From assembly GCF_002097715.1 (NCBI RefSeq), contig NZ_CP020737.1:3472001-3536000 (forward strand): a stretch of DNA of 64,000 nucleotides, in the 5' to 3' direction. The notes under the pieces were generated by a model, which ran no database searches, was not told the DNA's origin, and saw only the letters and a program-made list of their open reading frames with translations. Positions within the stretch are counted from its first letter, which is position 1. Each line of letters opens with the position of its first letter. Position numbers and translations under genes: made by a program. Below, one piece after another: positions 17,222 to 25,916 of this stretch. The stretch is from Burkholderia ubonensis subsp. mesacidophila (GTDB lineage: Bacteria > Pseudomonadota > Gammaproteobacteria > Burkholderiales > Burkholderiaceae).

Positions 17222-18388
17222 ATGGTGAACCCCATGCAATCGATACCCTCTACCGCAGCTGCGCGCCATGCGCAGCCGGCCGCCGCGGCCCGCACGACGC
17301 ACGACGCGTTCGTGCGCATCGAAAACGTCGTGAAGAAGTTCGGCGACAGCACGGCCGTCGACAACGTGAACCTGACGATCGCGAAAAACGAGCTGTTCGC
17401 GCTGCTCGGCAGCTCGGGCTGCGGCAAGTCGACGTTGCTGCGCATGCTCGCCGGGCTCGAAACCGCGACCGCCGGCAAGATCTACGTCGACGGCGAGGAC
17501 CTCGCGTCGCTGCCGCCGTATCGCCGCCCGGTGAACATGATGTTCCAGTCGTACGCGCTGTTCCCGCACATGTCGGTCGAGTCGAACGTCGCGTTCGGCC
17601 TGAAGCAGGAAGGCACGCCGAAGCACGAGATCAGGGAACGCGTCGCCGATGCGCTCGCGCTGGTGCAGATGAGCAAGTACGCGAAGCGCAAGCCGCACCA
17701 GTTGTCGGGCGGCCAGCAGCAGCGCGTCGCGCTCGCGCGCTCGCTCGTCAAGCGCCCGAAGCTGCTGCTGCTCGACGAGCCGATGTCCGCGCTCGACAAG
17801 AAGATCCGCCAGAAGACCCAGCTCGAGCTCGTCAACATCATCGAGAAGGTCGACGTGACCTGCGTGATGGTCACGCACGACCAGGAAGAGGCGATGACGA
17901 TGGCGAGCCGCCTCGCGGTGATGAGCGAAGGCAAGATCGTGCAGATCGGCTCGCCCGGCGAAGTGTACGAATACCCGAACAGCCGCTTCTCGGCCGAGTT
18001 CATCGGCTCGACCAACCTGTTCGAGGGCCGCGTCGTCGAGGACGAGCCCGACCATATCTTCGTCGAGAGCGACGACCTCGAGACGCGCATGTACGTGAGC
18101 CACGGCGTGACGGGTCCGCTCGGGATGCCGGTCGGCATCTCGGTGCGGCCGGAGCGCATCCACGTGTCGCGCGACAAGCCGCATTCGCCGCACAACTGGG
18201 CGCGCGGCGTCGTCACCGACATCGCGTACATGGGCAGCTACTCGCTGTACCACGTGCGCCTGCCGAGCGGCAAGACCGTCGTGTCGAACCTGTCCAGCTC
18301 GCACCTGATGCATGACGGTGCGCCCGCCTACAACGACGACGTGTTCGTCTCCTGGTCGCCCGCCAGCGGCGTGGTGCTGACGCAATGA
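17222..18388 (+). CDS. potG: Polyamine ABC transporter ATP-binding protein PotG
   Basis: 388 aa. Walker A GSSGCGKST, Q-loop in NMMFQSYALFPHM, signature LSGGQQQRVALARSL, Walker B LLLLDEP and the H-loop MVTHDQEEAMTMA are intact. A C-terminal TOBE-like domain (about 300-388) is typical of PotG/PotA. The first 30 residues are Ala-rich; translation may begin at 17222 or at the ATG at 17234. The stop overlaps the potH start (ATGA). It powers polyamine import from the cytosolic face. Confidence 0.93.
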   Translation: MVNPMQSIPSTAAARHAQPAAAARTTHDAFVRIENVVKKFGDSTAVDNVNLTIAKNELFALLGSSGCGKSTLLRMLAGLETATAGKIYVDGEDLASLPPYRRPVNMMFQSYALFPHMSVESNVAFGLKQEGTPKHEIRERVADALALVQMSKYAKRKPHQLSGGQQQRVALARSLVKRPKLLLLDEPMSALDKKIRQKTQLELVNIIEKVDVTCVMVTHDQEEAMTMASRLAVMSEGKIVQIGSPGEVYEYPNSRFSAEFIGSTNLFEGRVVEDEPDHIFVESDDLETRMYVSHGVTGPLGMPVGISVRPERIHVSRDKPHSPHNWARGVVTDIAYMGSYSLYHVRLPSGKTVVSNLSSSHLMHDGAPAYNDDVFVSWSPASGVVLTQ

Positions 18389-19371
18389 GAACTTCCGCTC
18401 CCTCCTCCCCCGCGCCGGTGTCGTCCGGTGCCGTGGCCGCAAGCGCGGCCCCCGCGCGCAAGCGCCGCCTCGCCGCGCTGTCGCGCTTCCTGCCGTCCGG
18501 GCGCAGCGTCGCGATCGGCGTGCCGTTCGTGTGGCTCGCGCTGTTCTTCGCGCTGCCGTTCGTGCTGGTGCTCAAGATCAGCTTCGCCGACCAGGTGATG
18601 GGCATTCCGCCGTATTCGGCGCTGATGCAGATCCAGGACGGCGTCGTGCACTTCGCGGTCCAGCTCGGCCACTACGCGTTCCTGCTGAAGGACGACCTGT
18701 ACGTCGCGACCTACCTCAGCTCGCTGAAGATGGCCGCCGTGTCGACGCTGTTCTGCCTGCTGATCGGCTATCCGATGGCGTACTACATCGCGCGCTCGGA
18801 GCCGGGCACGCGCAACGTGCTGATGATGGCCGTGATGCTGCCGTTCTGGACGTCGTTCCTGATCCGCGTGTACGCCTGGATCGGCATCCTGAAGGACGAC
18901 GGCCTGCTGAACCACGCGCTGATCGCGCTGGGCATCATCCACACGCCGCTGCGCCTGTATCACAGCGACGCGGGCGTCTACATCGGGATGGTCTATTCGT
19001 ACCTGCCGTTCATGGTGATGCCGCTGTACGCGCACCTCGTGAAGATGGACCTCACGCTGCTCGAAGCCGCGTACGACCTGGGCGCGAAGCCGTGGGTCGC
19101 GTTCACGCAGATCACGCTGCCGCTGTCGAAGAACGGGATCATCGCCGGCAGCCTGCTGGTGTTCATCCCGGCGGTCGGCGAATACGTGATCCCGGAACTG
19201 CTCGGCGGCGCGGACACGCTGATGATCGGCCGCGTGATGTGGGACGAGTTCTTCAACAACATGGACTGGCCGATGGCGTCCGCGGTGACGGTGGCGATGG
19301 TGCTGCTGCTGCTCGTGCCGATGGCGCTGTTCCAGTACTACCAGGTCAAGGAACTGGAGGAGGCGAAATGA
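18385..19371 (+). CDS. potH: Polyamine ABC transporter permease PotH
   Basis: 328 aa inner-membrane permease with six predicted transmembrane segments; the first is LALFFALPFVLVLKISF. The cytoplasmic EAA loop is present (LLEAAYDLGAKPWVAFTQITLPLSKNG-type, around residue 228). It overlaps potG by ATGA and potI by ATGA, so stoichiometric, translationally coupled synthesis is likely. The N-terminal 30 residues are a Ser/Pro/Ala-rich cytosolic extension. Confidence 0.92.
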   Translation: MRTSAPSSPAPVSSGAVAASAAPARKRRLAALSRFLPSGRSVAIGVPFVWLALFFALPFVLVLKISFADQVMGIPPYSALMQIQDGVVHFAVQLGHYAFLLKDDLYVATYLSSLKMAAVSTLFCLLIGYPMAYYIARSEPGTRNVLMMAVMLPFWTSFLIRVYAWIGILKDDGLLNHALIALGIIHTPLRLYHSDAGVYIGMVYSYLPFMVMPLYAHLVKMDLTLLEAAYDLGAKPWVAFTQITLPLSKNGIIAGSLLVFIPAVGEYVIPELLGGADTLMIGRVMWDEFFNNMDWPMASAVTVAMVLLLLVPMALFQYYQVKELEEAK

Positions 19372-20201
19372 TCAAGCCGAGCAAACCGCTGTCGACGGGC
19401 GTCCTCGCGTTCGGATTCCTGTTCCTGTACATCCCGATCATCAGCCTCGTCGTGTATTCGTTCAACGAGTCGAAGCTCGTCACCGTGTGGTCGGGCTTCT
19501 CGCTGAAGTGGTACGCGTCGCTGTGGCAGGACGACGAGCTGCTGTCGGCCGCGTGGCTGTCGCTGAAGATCGGCCTGCTGACCGCCACCGCGTCGGTCGT
19601 GATCGGCACGTGGGCGGGCTTCGTGCTCGCGCGCTTCGGCCGCTTCCGCGGCTTCACGCTGTACACGGGGATGATCAACGCGCCGCTCGTGATTCCCGAA
19701 GTGATCCAGGGCATCTCGCTGCTGCTGCTGTTCGTCGCGCTCGAGCAGATGTTCGGCTGGCCGAAGGGACGCGGGATGGTCACGATCTGGATCGGCCACG
19801 TGATGCTGTGCGTGTCGTACGTCGCGATCATCGTGCAGTCGCGCGTGAAGGAGCTGAACAAGTCGCTCGAGGAGGCCGCGCTCGATCTCGGCGCGACGCC
19901 GCTGAAGGTGTTCTTCGTGGTCACGCTGCCGCTGATCTCGCAGGCGCTGCTGTCGGGCTGGCTGCTGTCGTTCACGCTGTCGATCGACGACCTCGTGCTG
20001 TCGGCGTTCCTGTCGGGCCCCGGCTCGACGACGCTGCCGCTCGTCGTGTTCTCGCGCGTGCGGCTCGGCCTGAATCCGGAGATGAACGCGCTCGCGACGC
20101 TGTTCATCACGGCCGTCACGATCGGCGTGATCGTCGTGAACCAGATGATGATCGCGCGCGAACGACGGCGCGTGGCCGACATGCGGCTCGCGTTTTCCTG
20201 A
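19368..20201 (+). CDS. potI: Polyamine ABC transporter permease PotI
   Basis: 277 aa from the ATG at 19368, which overlaps the potH stop. Six membrane segments start with GVLAFGFLFLYIPIISLVVYSF. The EAA loop reads EEAALDLGATPLKVFFVVTLPL, and the family's FTLSIDDLVLSAFLSGPGS follows. It completes the importer with PotF, PotG and PotH. Confidence 0.92.
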   Translation: MIKPSKPLSTGVLAFGFLFLYIPIISLVVYSFNESKLVTVWSGFSLKWYASLWQDDELLSAAWLSLKIGLLTATASVVIGTWAGFVLARFGRFRGFTLYTGMINAPLVIPEVIQGISLLLLFVALEQMFGWPKGRGMVTIWIGHVMLCVSYVAIIVQSRVKELNKSLEEAALDLGATPLKVFFVVTLPLISQALLSGWLLSFTLSIDDLVLSAFLSGPGSTTLPLVVFSRVRLGLNPEMNALATLFITAVTIGVIVVNQMMIARERRRVADMRLAFS

Positions 20202-20331
20202 GCGCCCCGCTCACCGCTCATCCATCAAAACAATGACGCGGCCCCGTGCGTTCCGACAGATGCGCCGCACGGGCGCCGCGCTGCGCTCATCGCATTTTTT
20301 TGCCGACATACGACCGCTAGGAGAATCCGTG

Positions 20332-21927
20332 ATGAAGAAGAAACTGATCTGCCTGCTGGTGGCCGGCGCGCTGCCGGGCATCGCGCTGGCCGACTCGACG
20401 TCCGCCCAGCTCAAGGCGCTGCAGGCGCAGGTCGCCGCGCTGCAGAAGCAGATGAAGGCGATGCAGGCGCAGCTCGCCGCGAAGCCCGGCGGCGCCGCAT
20501 CTGCGATCGCACAGGGCGGCGCGCCGGCCGGCGGCCGGCCGGCCGCGGTGGCCGCGGCGGCCGCCGATCCGTCGTCGCCCGACTACGGCAAGTCGCAGGC
20601 CCTGCTGACCAACGACGACGTGACCGAGATGAAGCAGCAGATCGCGAACCAGCAGCTGAAGGTCGACTCGCTGTCGGACGCGGCGAACACCGGGCCGATC
20701 GCCGGCCTGTCGATCACCGGCTACATCGATCCGACCTACATCTACAACCGCGCGCCGGGCACGTCGTCGTTCCTGTTCGCGAACCACGAGAGCGTGTACA
20801 ACTACTTCAACAGCACGTTCGGCGACCTGTACCTCGACATCAAGAAGACCTTCGGCGTCGGCCCGATGGCGCCGTCGGCGGAGATCACGCTGATGCCGAA
20901 CCGCGGCAACGGCATCACGCTGCTGCAGAACTCGCGCAGCAGCAACAACATCGGCAACAACCTGCTGAACACGGCGGTCGTCAACGTGCCGCTCACCGCG
21001 ACGACGACGCTCGTCGCCGGCCTGATCCCGAGCTTCGGCGGCTACGAGGTGCAGCAGTCGAACCAGATGCTCACGCTCACGCACAACCTGCTGTACGACT
21101 TCTCCGACCCGGGCGCGTACGTCGGCATCGGCGCGAACTACACGAAGGGCAACTGGGCGTGGAAGTTCTTCGTCGGCAACGAGCAGTACCGCACCTACGG
21201 CTCGGTCACGACGACGGGCACCAACGCGCTCGGCGATCCCATCACCACCAGCAACAAGGTGCCGACCTTCACCGCGCGCGCGGACTACACGTGGTCGAGC
21301 GCGCTCGACCTCGGCGGTTCGTTCAACATCGGCCGGCAGACGCTGTCGAGCGCGATCGATTCGAACGGCGTCGTCCACTACGGCCCCGGCGGCGCGGCGC
21401 CGAGCGCGTACGGCTCGTTCTTCTTCGGCGAGCTCGACGCGACCTACACGCTCGCGGACGTGCAGTACAACGCGGAAGTCGACTACGGCCGCCAGGATCA
21501 TGCGGCGTTCAACGGCGGGCTCGCGCAGTGGTACGGGCTGTCGCTGCTCGCGCACCGCAAGTTCAACGCGCCGGTGGTCGGCCGCATGGGCGTGACGCTG
21601 CGCTACGATCTGCTCGCGAACAGCAAGAACGGCGGCGGCGGCGGCGGCATCGCGCTGAACGGCAACGGCATGGACCCGAACAACGGCTTCGGCGTCGACG
21701 CGGACTGCCTCGCGATGTCGAAGGCCGGCGGCGGGCTCGGCTTCGAGTGCAAGGGCGCGGTGCGCCAGGACGTCGCGCTCGACCTGCTGTTCTATCCGAC
21801 CCAGCAGATCACCGTGAAGGTCGAATACCGGCACGACTGGGCGAACAACAAGGTGTTCCTGCGCCACGACGGGTCGTACGGCAAGTCCAACGACCTGCTC
21901 GCGACGCAGTTCATCTATTCGTTCTGA
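20332..21927 (+). CDS. DUF3138-family outer-membrane protein
   Basis: 531 aa from ATG 20332, preceded by AGGAG. A signal peptide (LICLLVAGALPGIALA-DS) is followed by a coiled coil of Q/K/A heptads (about 25-50), a Gly/Ala-rich linker, and a long amphipathic-strand region ending in aromatic YSF, as in outer-membrane barrels. DUF3138 has no assigned function that I know. It sits between the polyamine transporter and the polyamine oxidases, so it may be the outer-membrane entry channel for polyamines; that is inference. Confidence 0.8.
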   Translation: MKKKLICLLVAGALPGIALADSTSAQLKALQAQVAALQKQMKAMQAQLAAKPGGAASAIAQGGAPAGGRPAAVAAAAADPSSPDYGKSQALLTNDDVTEMKQQIANQQLKVDSLSDAANTGPIAGLSITGYIDPTYIYNRAPGTSSFLFANHESVYNYFNSTFGDLYLDIKKTFGVGPMAPSAEITLMPNRGNGITLLQNSRSSNNIGNNLLNTAVVNVPLTATTTLVAGLIPSFGGYEVQQSNQMLTLTHNLLYDFSDPGAYVGIGANYTKGNWAWKFFVGNEQYRTYGSVTTTGTNALGDPITTSNKVPTFTARADYTWSSALDLGGSFNIGRQTLSSAIDSNGVVHYGPGGAAPSAYGSFFFGELDATYTLADVQYNAEVDYGRQDHAAFNGGLAQWYGLSLLAHRKFNAPVVGRMGVTLRYDLLANSKNGGGGGGIALNGNGMDPNNGFGVDADCLAMSKAGGGLGFECKGAVRQDVALDLLFYPTQQITVKVEYRHDWANNKVFLRHDGSYGKSNDLLATQFIYSF

Positions 21928-21935
21928 TGCCGGCC

Positions 21936-21972
21936 GCGCGGGACGCCGTGCGGCGCGCGCGGCGTCCCGCGC
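21936..21972 (+). terminator. 13-bp hairpin after the DUF3138 gene
   Basis: GCGCGGGACGCCG pairs perfectly with CGGCGTCCCGCGC around an 11-nt loop, eight bases after the DUF3138 stop. No U-tract follows, so it could terminate partly or protect the upstream mRNA from 3' decay while letting some transcripts continue into the oxidase genes. Confidence 0.5.
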
Positions 21973-22027
21973 AAGGCTTCACGCAGGATTCCGGCGCGTT
22001 GCGCGCCGCATGGAGGGAGTCGGTTTC

Positions 22028-23332
22028 ATGAGCCAGTCTTTCACCCGTCGCGCCGACGCGCTCGCGCGCGACTCGTACTACGAAGCGAGCGCCGCGCGCC
22101 CCGCGGCCGACGACCCGTCGCTCGACGGCGCGCTCGACGTCGACGTGTGCGTGATCGGCGCCGGCTTCGCGGGCCTCTCGACCGCGCTGGACTGCCGAGC
22201 GCGCGGCTTGTCGGTCGCCGTGATCGACGCGCACCGGCCCGGCTGGGGCGCGTCGGGCCGCAACGGCGGGCAGGCGATCGCCGGCTTCGCGAAGGACGAG
22301 GCGATCGAGCATCAGCTCGGCGCCGACGGCGCGCGCGCGGCGTGGGCACTGTCGCTCGACGGCGTCGCGCTGATCGCCGAGCGGATCTCGCGCTACGGCA
22401 TCGACTGCGACTTCACGCGCGGCTACCTGACCGTTGCGACCAAGCCGGGCCGCATCGGCGACCTGCGCGCATGGATGGACGCGGCGAGCTCGCGCTGGGG
22501 CCATCCGTCGCTGACGTGGCTCGACACCGACGCGATCCGCGCGCGCATTGCGTCAACCCGCTACCTCGCCGGCGTCCACGATCCGCTGTCGGGCCACCTG
22601 CATCCGCTCAAGTACTGCCTCGGCCTCGCCGACGCCGCGCGCCGCGAAGGCGTCGCGCTGTTCGCGCATACGCCGGCGCTCGACGTCGTGCGCGGCGCGC
22701 GGCCCATCGTGCGCACGCCGGCCGGCGAGATTCGCTGCCGCTTCGTCGTGTCGTGCTGCAACGCGGGGCCGGGCGGCGTGCTGCCTGCGGCGACGGCCGC
22801 GCGCATCGCGCCGATCGCGTCGTACATCATCGCGACCGAACCGCTCGGCGAGACACGCGCCGACGCGCTGATCGCGCGGCGCGAAGCGGTGTGCGACAAC
22901 AACTTCTTTCTCGACTACTTCCGGCTCTCCGCCGATCACCGGATGCTGTTCGGCGGCCGCGCGAGTTCCGCGGGTGCGTCGCCCGCCGCGCTCGCCGGCG
23001 CGATCCGGCGGCGCATGACCGGCGTGTTCCCGCAGCTCGCCGACGTGCGCGTCGACTACGCATGGGGCGGCTTCGTCGACGTCACGCGCAACCGCGCGCC
23101 GGACTTCGGCGCGATCGACCCGACCTTCTTCTACGTCCAGGGCTTCAGCGGGCATGGCGTCGCGCTCACCGGCATCGCCGGGCGCGCGGTCGCCGGCGCG
23201 ATCGCGGGCGACACGCGCGCGTTCGACCTGTTCGCGCGCCTGCGCCATCGCCGCTTCCCGGGCGGCGACGCGTGGCGGCAACCCGCGCTCGCGCTCGGCA
23301 TGCTGTATCACCGGCTGCGCGAGCTGTGCTGA
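22028..23332 (+). CDS. puuB: PuuB-like FAD-dependent gamma-glutamylputrescine oxidoreductase (copy 1)
   Basis: 434 aa. The start is ATG 22028, with GGAGGGAG nine bases upstream; an earlier in-frame ATG at 22010 precedes that site and is not used. DAO-family FAD motifs are clear: DVCVIGAGFAGLSTAL (GxGxxG), WGASGRNGGQAIAGF, and a C-terminal FFYVQGFSGHGVALTGIAG. PuuB oxidises gamma-glutamylputrescine to the aldehyde used by PuuC, giving H2O2 and ammonia. A second, homologous gene follows 24 bp later. Confidence 0.88.
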   Translation: MSQSFTRRADALARDSYYEASAARPAADDPSLDGALDVDVCVIGAGFAGLSTALDCRARGLSVAVIDAHRPGWGASGRNGGQAIAGFAKDEAIEHQLGADGARAAWALSLDGVALIAERISRYGIDCDFTRGYLTVATKPGRIGDLRAWMDAASSRWGHPSLTWLDTDAIRARIASTRYLAGVHDPLSGHLHPLKYCLGLADAARREGVALFAHTPALDVVRGARPIVRTPAGEIRCRFVVSCCNAGPGGVLPAATAARIAPIASYIIATEPLGETRADALIARREAVCDNNFFLDYFRLSADHRMLFGGRASSAGASPAALAGAIRRRMTGVFPQLADVRVDYAWGGFVDVTRNRAPDFGAIDPTFFYVQGFSGHGVALTGIAGRAVAGAIAGDTRAFDLFARLRHRRFPGGDAWRQPALALGMLYHRLRELC

Positions 23333-23356
23333 GCCCATTCATTCGTGTTCCTGACC

Positions 23357-24658
23357 ATGCAGACATTCGCGAACCAACCGCATGCCGCGTCGTACTACGC
23401 GGCCACCTCCAACGATACGACGCGCCACGCGCCGCTCGCCGGCGCCGTCGACGCCGACGTGTGCGTGATCGGCGCGGGCCTGACCGGCCTGTCGGCCGCG
23501 CTCAATCTCGCCGAGCGCGGCCATTCGGTCGTCGTCCTCGAAGCGTCGCGGGTCGGCTGGGCCGCAAGCGGCCGCAACGGCGGGCAGCTGATCGGCGGCT
23601 ACGCGTGCGACATCGACACGTTCGCGCGCTACCTGCCGGACGCCGACGTGAAGCGCATCTGGGCGATGGGGCTCGAAACGCTGTCGCTCGTGAAATCGCG
23701 CATCGCGCAGCACGCCATCGATTGCGCGCTGGTGCCCGGCTACCTGACCGCGGCGAACACCGCGCGCGATGCCGATGCGCTCAAGCGCTGGCGCGACGAC
23801 GCCGCGAAGCGCTTCGGCTACGAGCGCCTGCGGTTCGTCGAAGCGGACGACCTCGGCGGCTACGTGCAGTCGTCGCGCTACCGGGGCGGCCTGTACGACC
23901 CCGACAGCGGCCACCTGCATCCGCTGAACTACACGCTCGGCCTCGCGCGCGCGGCGACCGGGGCCGGCGTGCGCATCCACGAGCACAGCTGCGTGACGCG
24001 CGTGCGCGACATCCCGGCCGGCCATCTCGTCGAGACGGCGCAGGGCCACGTGCGCGCGCGCTTCGTCGTGCTCGCGTGCAATGCGTATCTGGGCGCGCTC
24101 GCGCCGGCGCTCGCGAGGAAGATCATGCCGGTGGGCACCTACGTGATCGCGACCGAGCCGCTCGGCGAATCGCGCGCCGCCGCGCTGATGCCGGCGCGCG
24201 CCGCGGTCTGCGACAGCCGCTTCGTGCTCGACTATTTCCGGCCGGCGCCGGACACGCGGCTCGTGTGGGGCGGCAAGGTCAGCTACTCGACGCGGCAGCC
24301 GCGCCATCTCGCGCAAGCGATGCGGCGCGACATGCTGAAGACGTTCCCGCAGCTCGCGGACGTGAAGGTGGAATACGCATGGGGCGGCTTCGTCGACATC
24401 ACGATGAACCGCGCGCCGCATTTCGGGCGCGTCGCGCCGACGCTGTATTTCGCTCAGGGGTTCTCGGGGCACGGCGTGAACACGACCGCGCTGGCGGGCA
24501 AGCTGATCGCCGAGGCGATCGACGGGCAGGCAAGCCGCTTCGACCTGTTCGGCCGGGTCCCGCATCGCGATTTCCCGGGCGGCGCGCGGCTGCGCACGCC
24601 GGCGCTGGTGCTCGCGATGAGCTGGTATCGGCTGCTGGACGCGTTCGGCGTGCATTGA
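23357..24658 (+). CDS. PuuB-like FAD-dependent oxidoreductase (copy 2)
   Basis: 433 aa from ATG 23357 (a GTG four codons upstream is possible). Same family and length as its neighbour: DVCVIGAGLTGLSAAL, WAASGRNGGQLIGGYACD and LYFAQGFSGHGVNTTALAG. It shares the YYAAT N-terminus and SGHLHPLNYTLGLARA segment with copy 1 but differs widely elsewhere, as expected of an old tandem duplication with divided substrate use. One copy may act on gamma-glutamylputrescine and the other on a different (glutamyl-)polyamine or aminated product; which is which cannot be told. Confidence 0.85.
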   Translation: MQTFANQPHAASYYAATSNDTTRHAPLAGAVDADVCVIGAGLTGLSAALNLAERGHSVVVLEASRVGWAASGRNGGQLIGGYACDIDTFARYLPDADVKRIWAMGLETLSLVKSRIAQHAIDCALVPGYLTAANTARDADALKRWRDDAAKRFGYERLRFVEADDLGGYVQSSRYRGGLYDPDSGHLHPLNYTLGLARAATGAGVRIHEHSCVTRVRDIPAGHLVETAQGHVRARFVVLACNAYLGALAPALARKIMPVGTYVIATEPLGESRAAALMPARAAVCDSRFVLDYFRPAPDTRLVWGGKVSYSTRQPRHLAQAMRRDMLKTFPQLADVKVEYAWGGFVDITMNRAPHFGRVAPTLYFAQGFSGHGVNTTALAGKLIAEAIDGQASRFDLFGRVPHRDFPGGARLRTPALVLAMSWYRLLDAFGVH

Positions 24659-24675
24659 GCCGGCGCCGAAACGCA

Positions 24676-24700
24676 CACGGCGCGCATGACGCGCGCCGTG
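24676..24700. terminator. Bidirectional hairpin between oxidase 2 and the lipoprotein operon
   Basis: A perfect 10-bp stem (CACGGCGCGC / GCGCGCCGTG) with an ATGAC loop between convergent stops. Confidence 0.6.
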
Positions 24701-24759
24701 GCTTGAGTGGCGGCCGGCCGCCAGATGCCGTCGTCACGACGGCACTGCAGGGCAGCCCG

Positions 24760-25434
24760 TCAGTCGGTGCCGTACTTGCTCGAACGCGGGCCGTACAGCA
24801 GGCCGGTCGGCGGGCCGGCCGACAACAGGCGATTGCTGGTCAGCGCGGCCACGTCGTGGGCCTCGTCGGTCAGCGAATGCGCGATCTGCTTGACGGCGGC
24901 CTGCACGAGCACACCGACGATCCCGAAACCGCCGACGCCCATGTTGGTGCCGATTTCCTTGCCGTTCGCGCTGCCTTCGCCCTGCCACAGCACGTCGCCC
25001 GTTTTCAGGTCGACGAGCTTGGCCGACGCGGTCACCACCGTCGTGCTGTCGATGATCTGGTACACCGAGCCGTACTTCGAGACCTTCGAATACAGCGCGG
25101 CGTCCGCGCCGAAGATTTCGCGCAGCTTGGCCGGCGGCGCGTCCTGGATCTCGGCGGCGTTGGTCAGGCCGTTCTGCTTGAAGGCCTCGTCCATCACCGC
25201 CACCGGCACCACGTAATAGCCGGCCTCGGCGAGCGGCAGCGTCATCTGCGACAGCATCCCGTAGGTCGCCGCGACGTCGTTGGTTTCGTTGACCGGCGGC
25301 AGCACGAGGATCGAACGCGGCTGGCTCTTCTTGAACGCCGTGTAGTCGGCGTGCTTCACCGGCTGCGCGCAGGCGCTCAGCAGCGCGACGATCGACAGCA
25401 CGGACAGCAGCTTGAATGAAATGGTCTTGAACAT
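24760..25434 (-). CDS. DUF799 (GNA1162-like) lipoprotein
   Basis: 224 aa. A lipoprotein signal with lipobox LSAC (VLSIVALLSAC-AQP). The mature domain starts SILVLPPVNETNDVAATYGMLSQM and includes GADAALYSKVSKYG and SAKLVDLKTGDVLWQGEG, like TolB-N/CsgG-type lipoproteins. This matches DUF799, whose Neisseria member is antigen GNA1162. It is third in a three-gene unit after a CsgG-like and a DUF4810 lipoprotein. Molecular function is unknown; an outer-membrane assembly or secretion role is only suggested by the CsgG partner. Confidence 0.82.
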   Translation of the reverse strand: MFKTISFKLLSVLSIVALLSACAQPVKHADYTAFKKSQPRSILVLPPVNETNDVAATYGMLSQMTLPLAEAGYYVVPVAVMDEAFKQNGLTNAAEIQDAPPAKLREIFGADAALYSKVSKYGSVYQIIDSTTVVTASAKLVDLKTGDVLWQGEGSANGKEIGTNMGVGGFGIVGVLVQAAVKQIAHSLTDEAHDVAALTSNRLLSAGPPTGLLYGPRSSKYGTD

Positions 25435-25444
25435 GGCAGGTGCG

Positions 25445-25867
25445 TCACTGTTTGGCGGTGTTCTGATCGACCGGCTTCTGCTCAGCCGTTTTCTGCTCGG
25501 CCGGCTTCTTCGCCGCCGGTTTGTGCTTCATCAGGAAGTCCATGAACGGCGACGATTCCGGAAACAGCTGCTTCTCCGCCTGCAGTTCCTGTTCGGCCTG
25601 CTGTTCGCTGCCGACGCTCGCGTACAGCATCCCGAGATGCGCGTGGAAGCCCGGCGGCGGCGTGTTGCCCTTCGCCCGGATCTGCTGCAGCGCCTTTTCG
25701 AGCGCGTCGATCTGCTCCTGCGGCGACGTCTTGCCCTTGAAGTACTCGTACACCTGCGGCTGGTAGCCGTTCCATTGATAGAGCGGCGGCGTGGTCGGCG
25801 CCGCGCAGCCCGCGAGCAGCAATGCGGCGGCCGTTGCCGGCAGCCAGATACCCCGTTTCATGGTCAT
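25445..25867 (-). CDS. DUF4810 lipoprotein
   Basis: 140 aa. Signal with lipobox LAGC (ALLLAGC-AAP). The mature part begins PLYQWNGYQPQVYEYFKG and then forms TPR-like helices (EQIDALEKALQQI, GFHAHLGMLYASVGSEQQAEQELQAEKQLFPES). The C-terminal 30 residues are a charged Lys/Glu/Pro/Gln tail with repeats of AEQK. It is 10 bp upstream of the DUF799 gene and 49 bp downstream of the CsgG-like gene, so the three lipoproteins are made together and probably act as one complex at the outer membrane. Confidence 0.82.
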   Translation of the reverse strand: MTMKRGIWLPATAAALLLAGCAAPTTPPLYQWNGYQPQVYEYFKGKTSPQEQIDALEKALQQIRAKGNTPPPGFHAHLGMLYASVGSEQQAEQELQAEKQLFPESSPFMDFLMKHKPAAKKPAEQKTAEQKPVDQNTAKQ

Positions 25868-25916
25868 TTCTCTTCTTGTTGATGTGGTGAATCGGTGAAG
25901 CCGTGATGCGCAACGC

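Noticed and set aside
14423..18442. A 1339-codon open frame on the minus strand
   Set aside because: It runs antisense to puuA's end, spuC, potF and potG, is rich in Arg/His/Val/Asp as expected of the complement of GC-rich genes, and shows no domain.
22147..25419. A 1090-codon open frame on the plus strand
   Set aside because: It is a shifted frame through the two PuuB-like genes and then antisense through the lipoprotein gene; Arg-rich and without domain similarity.
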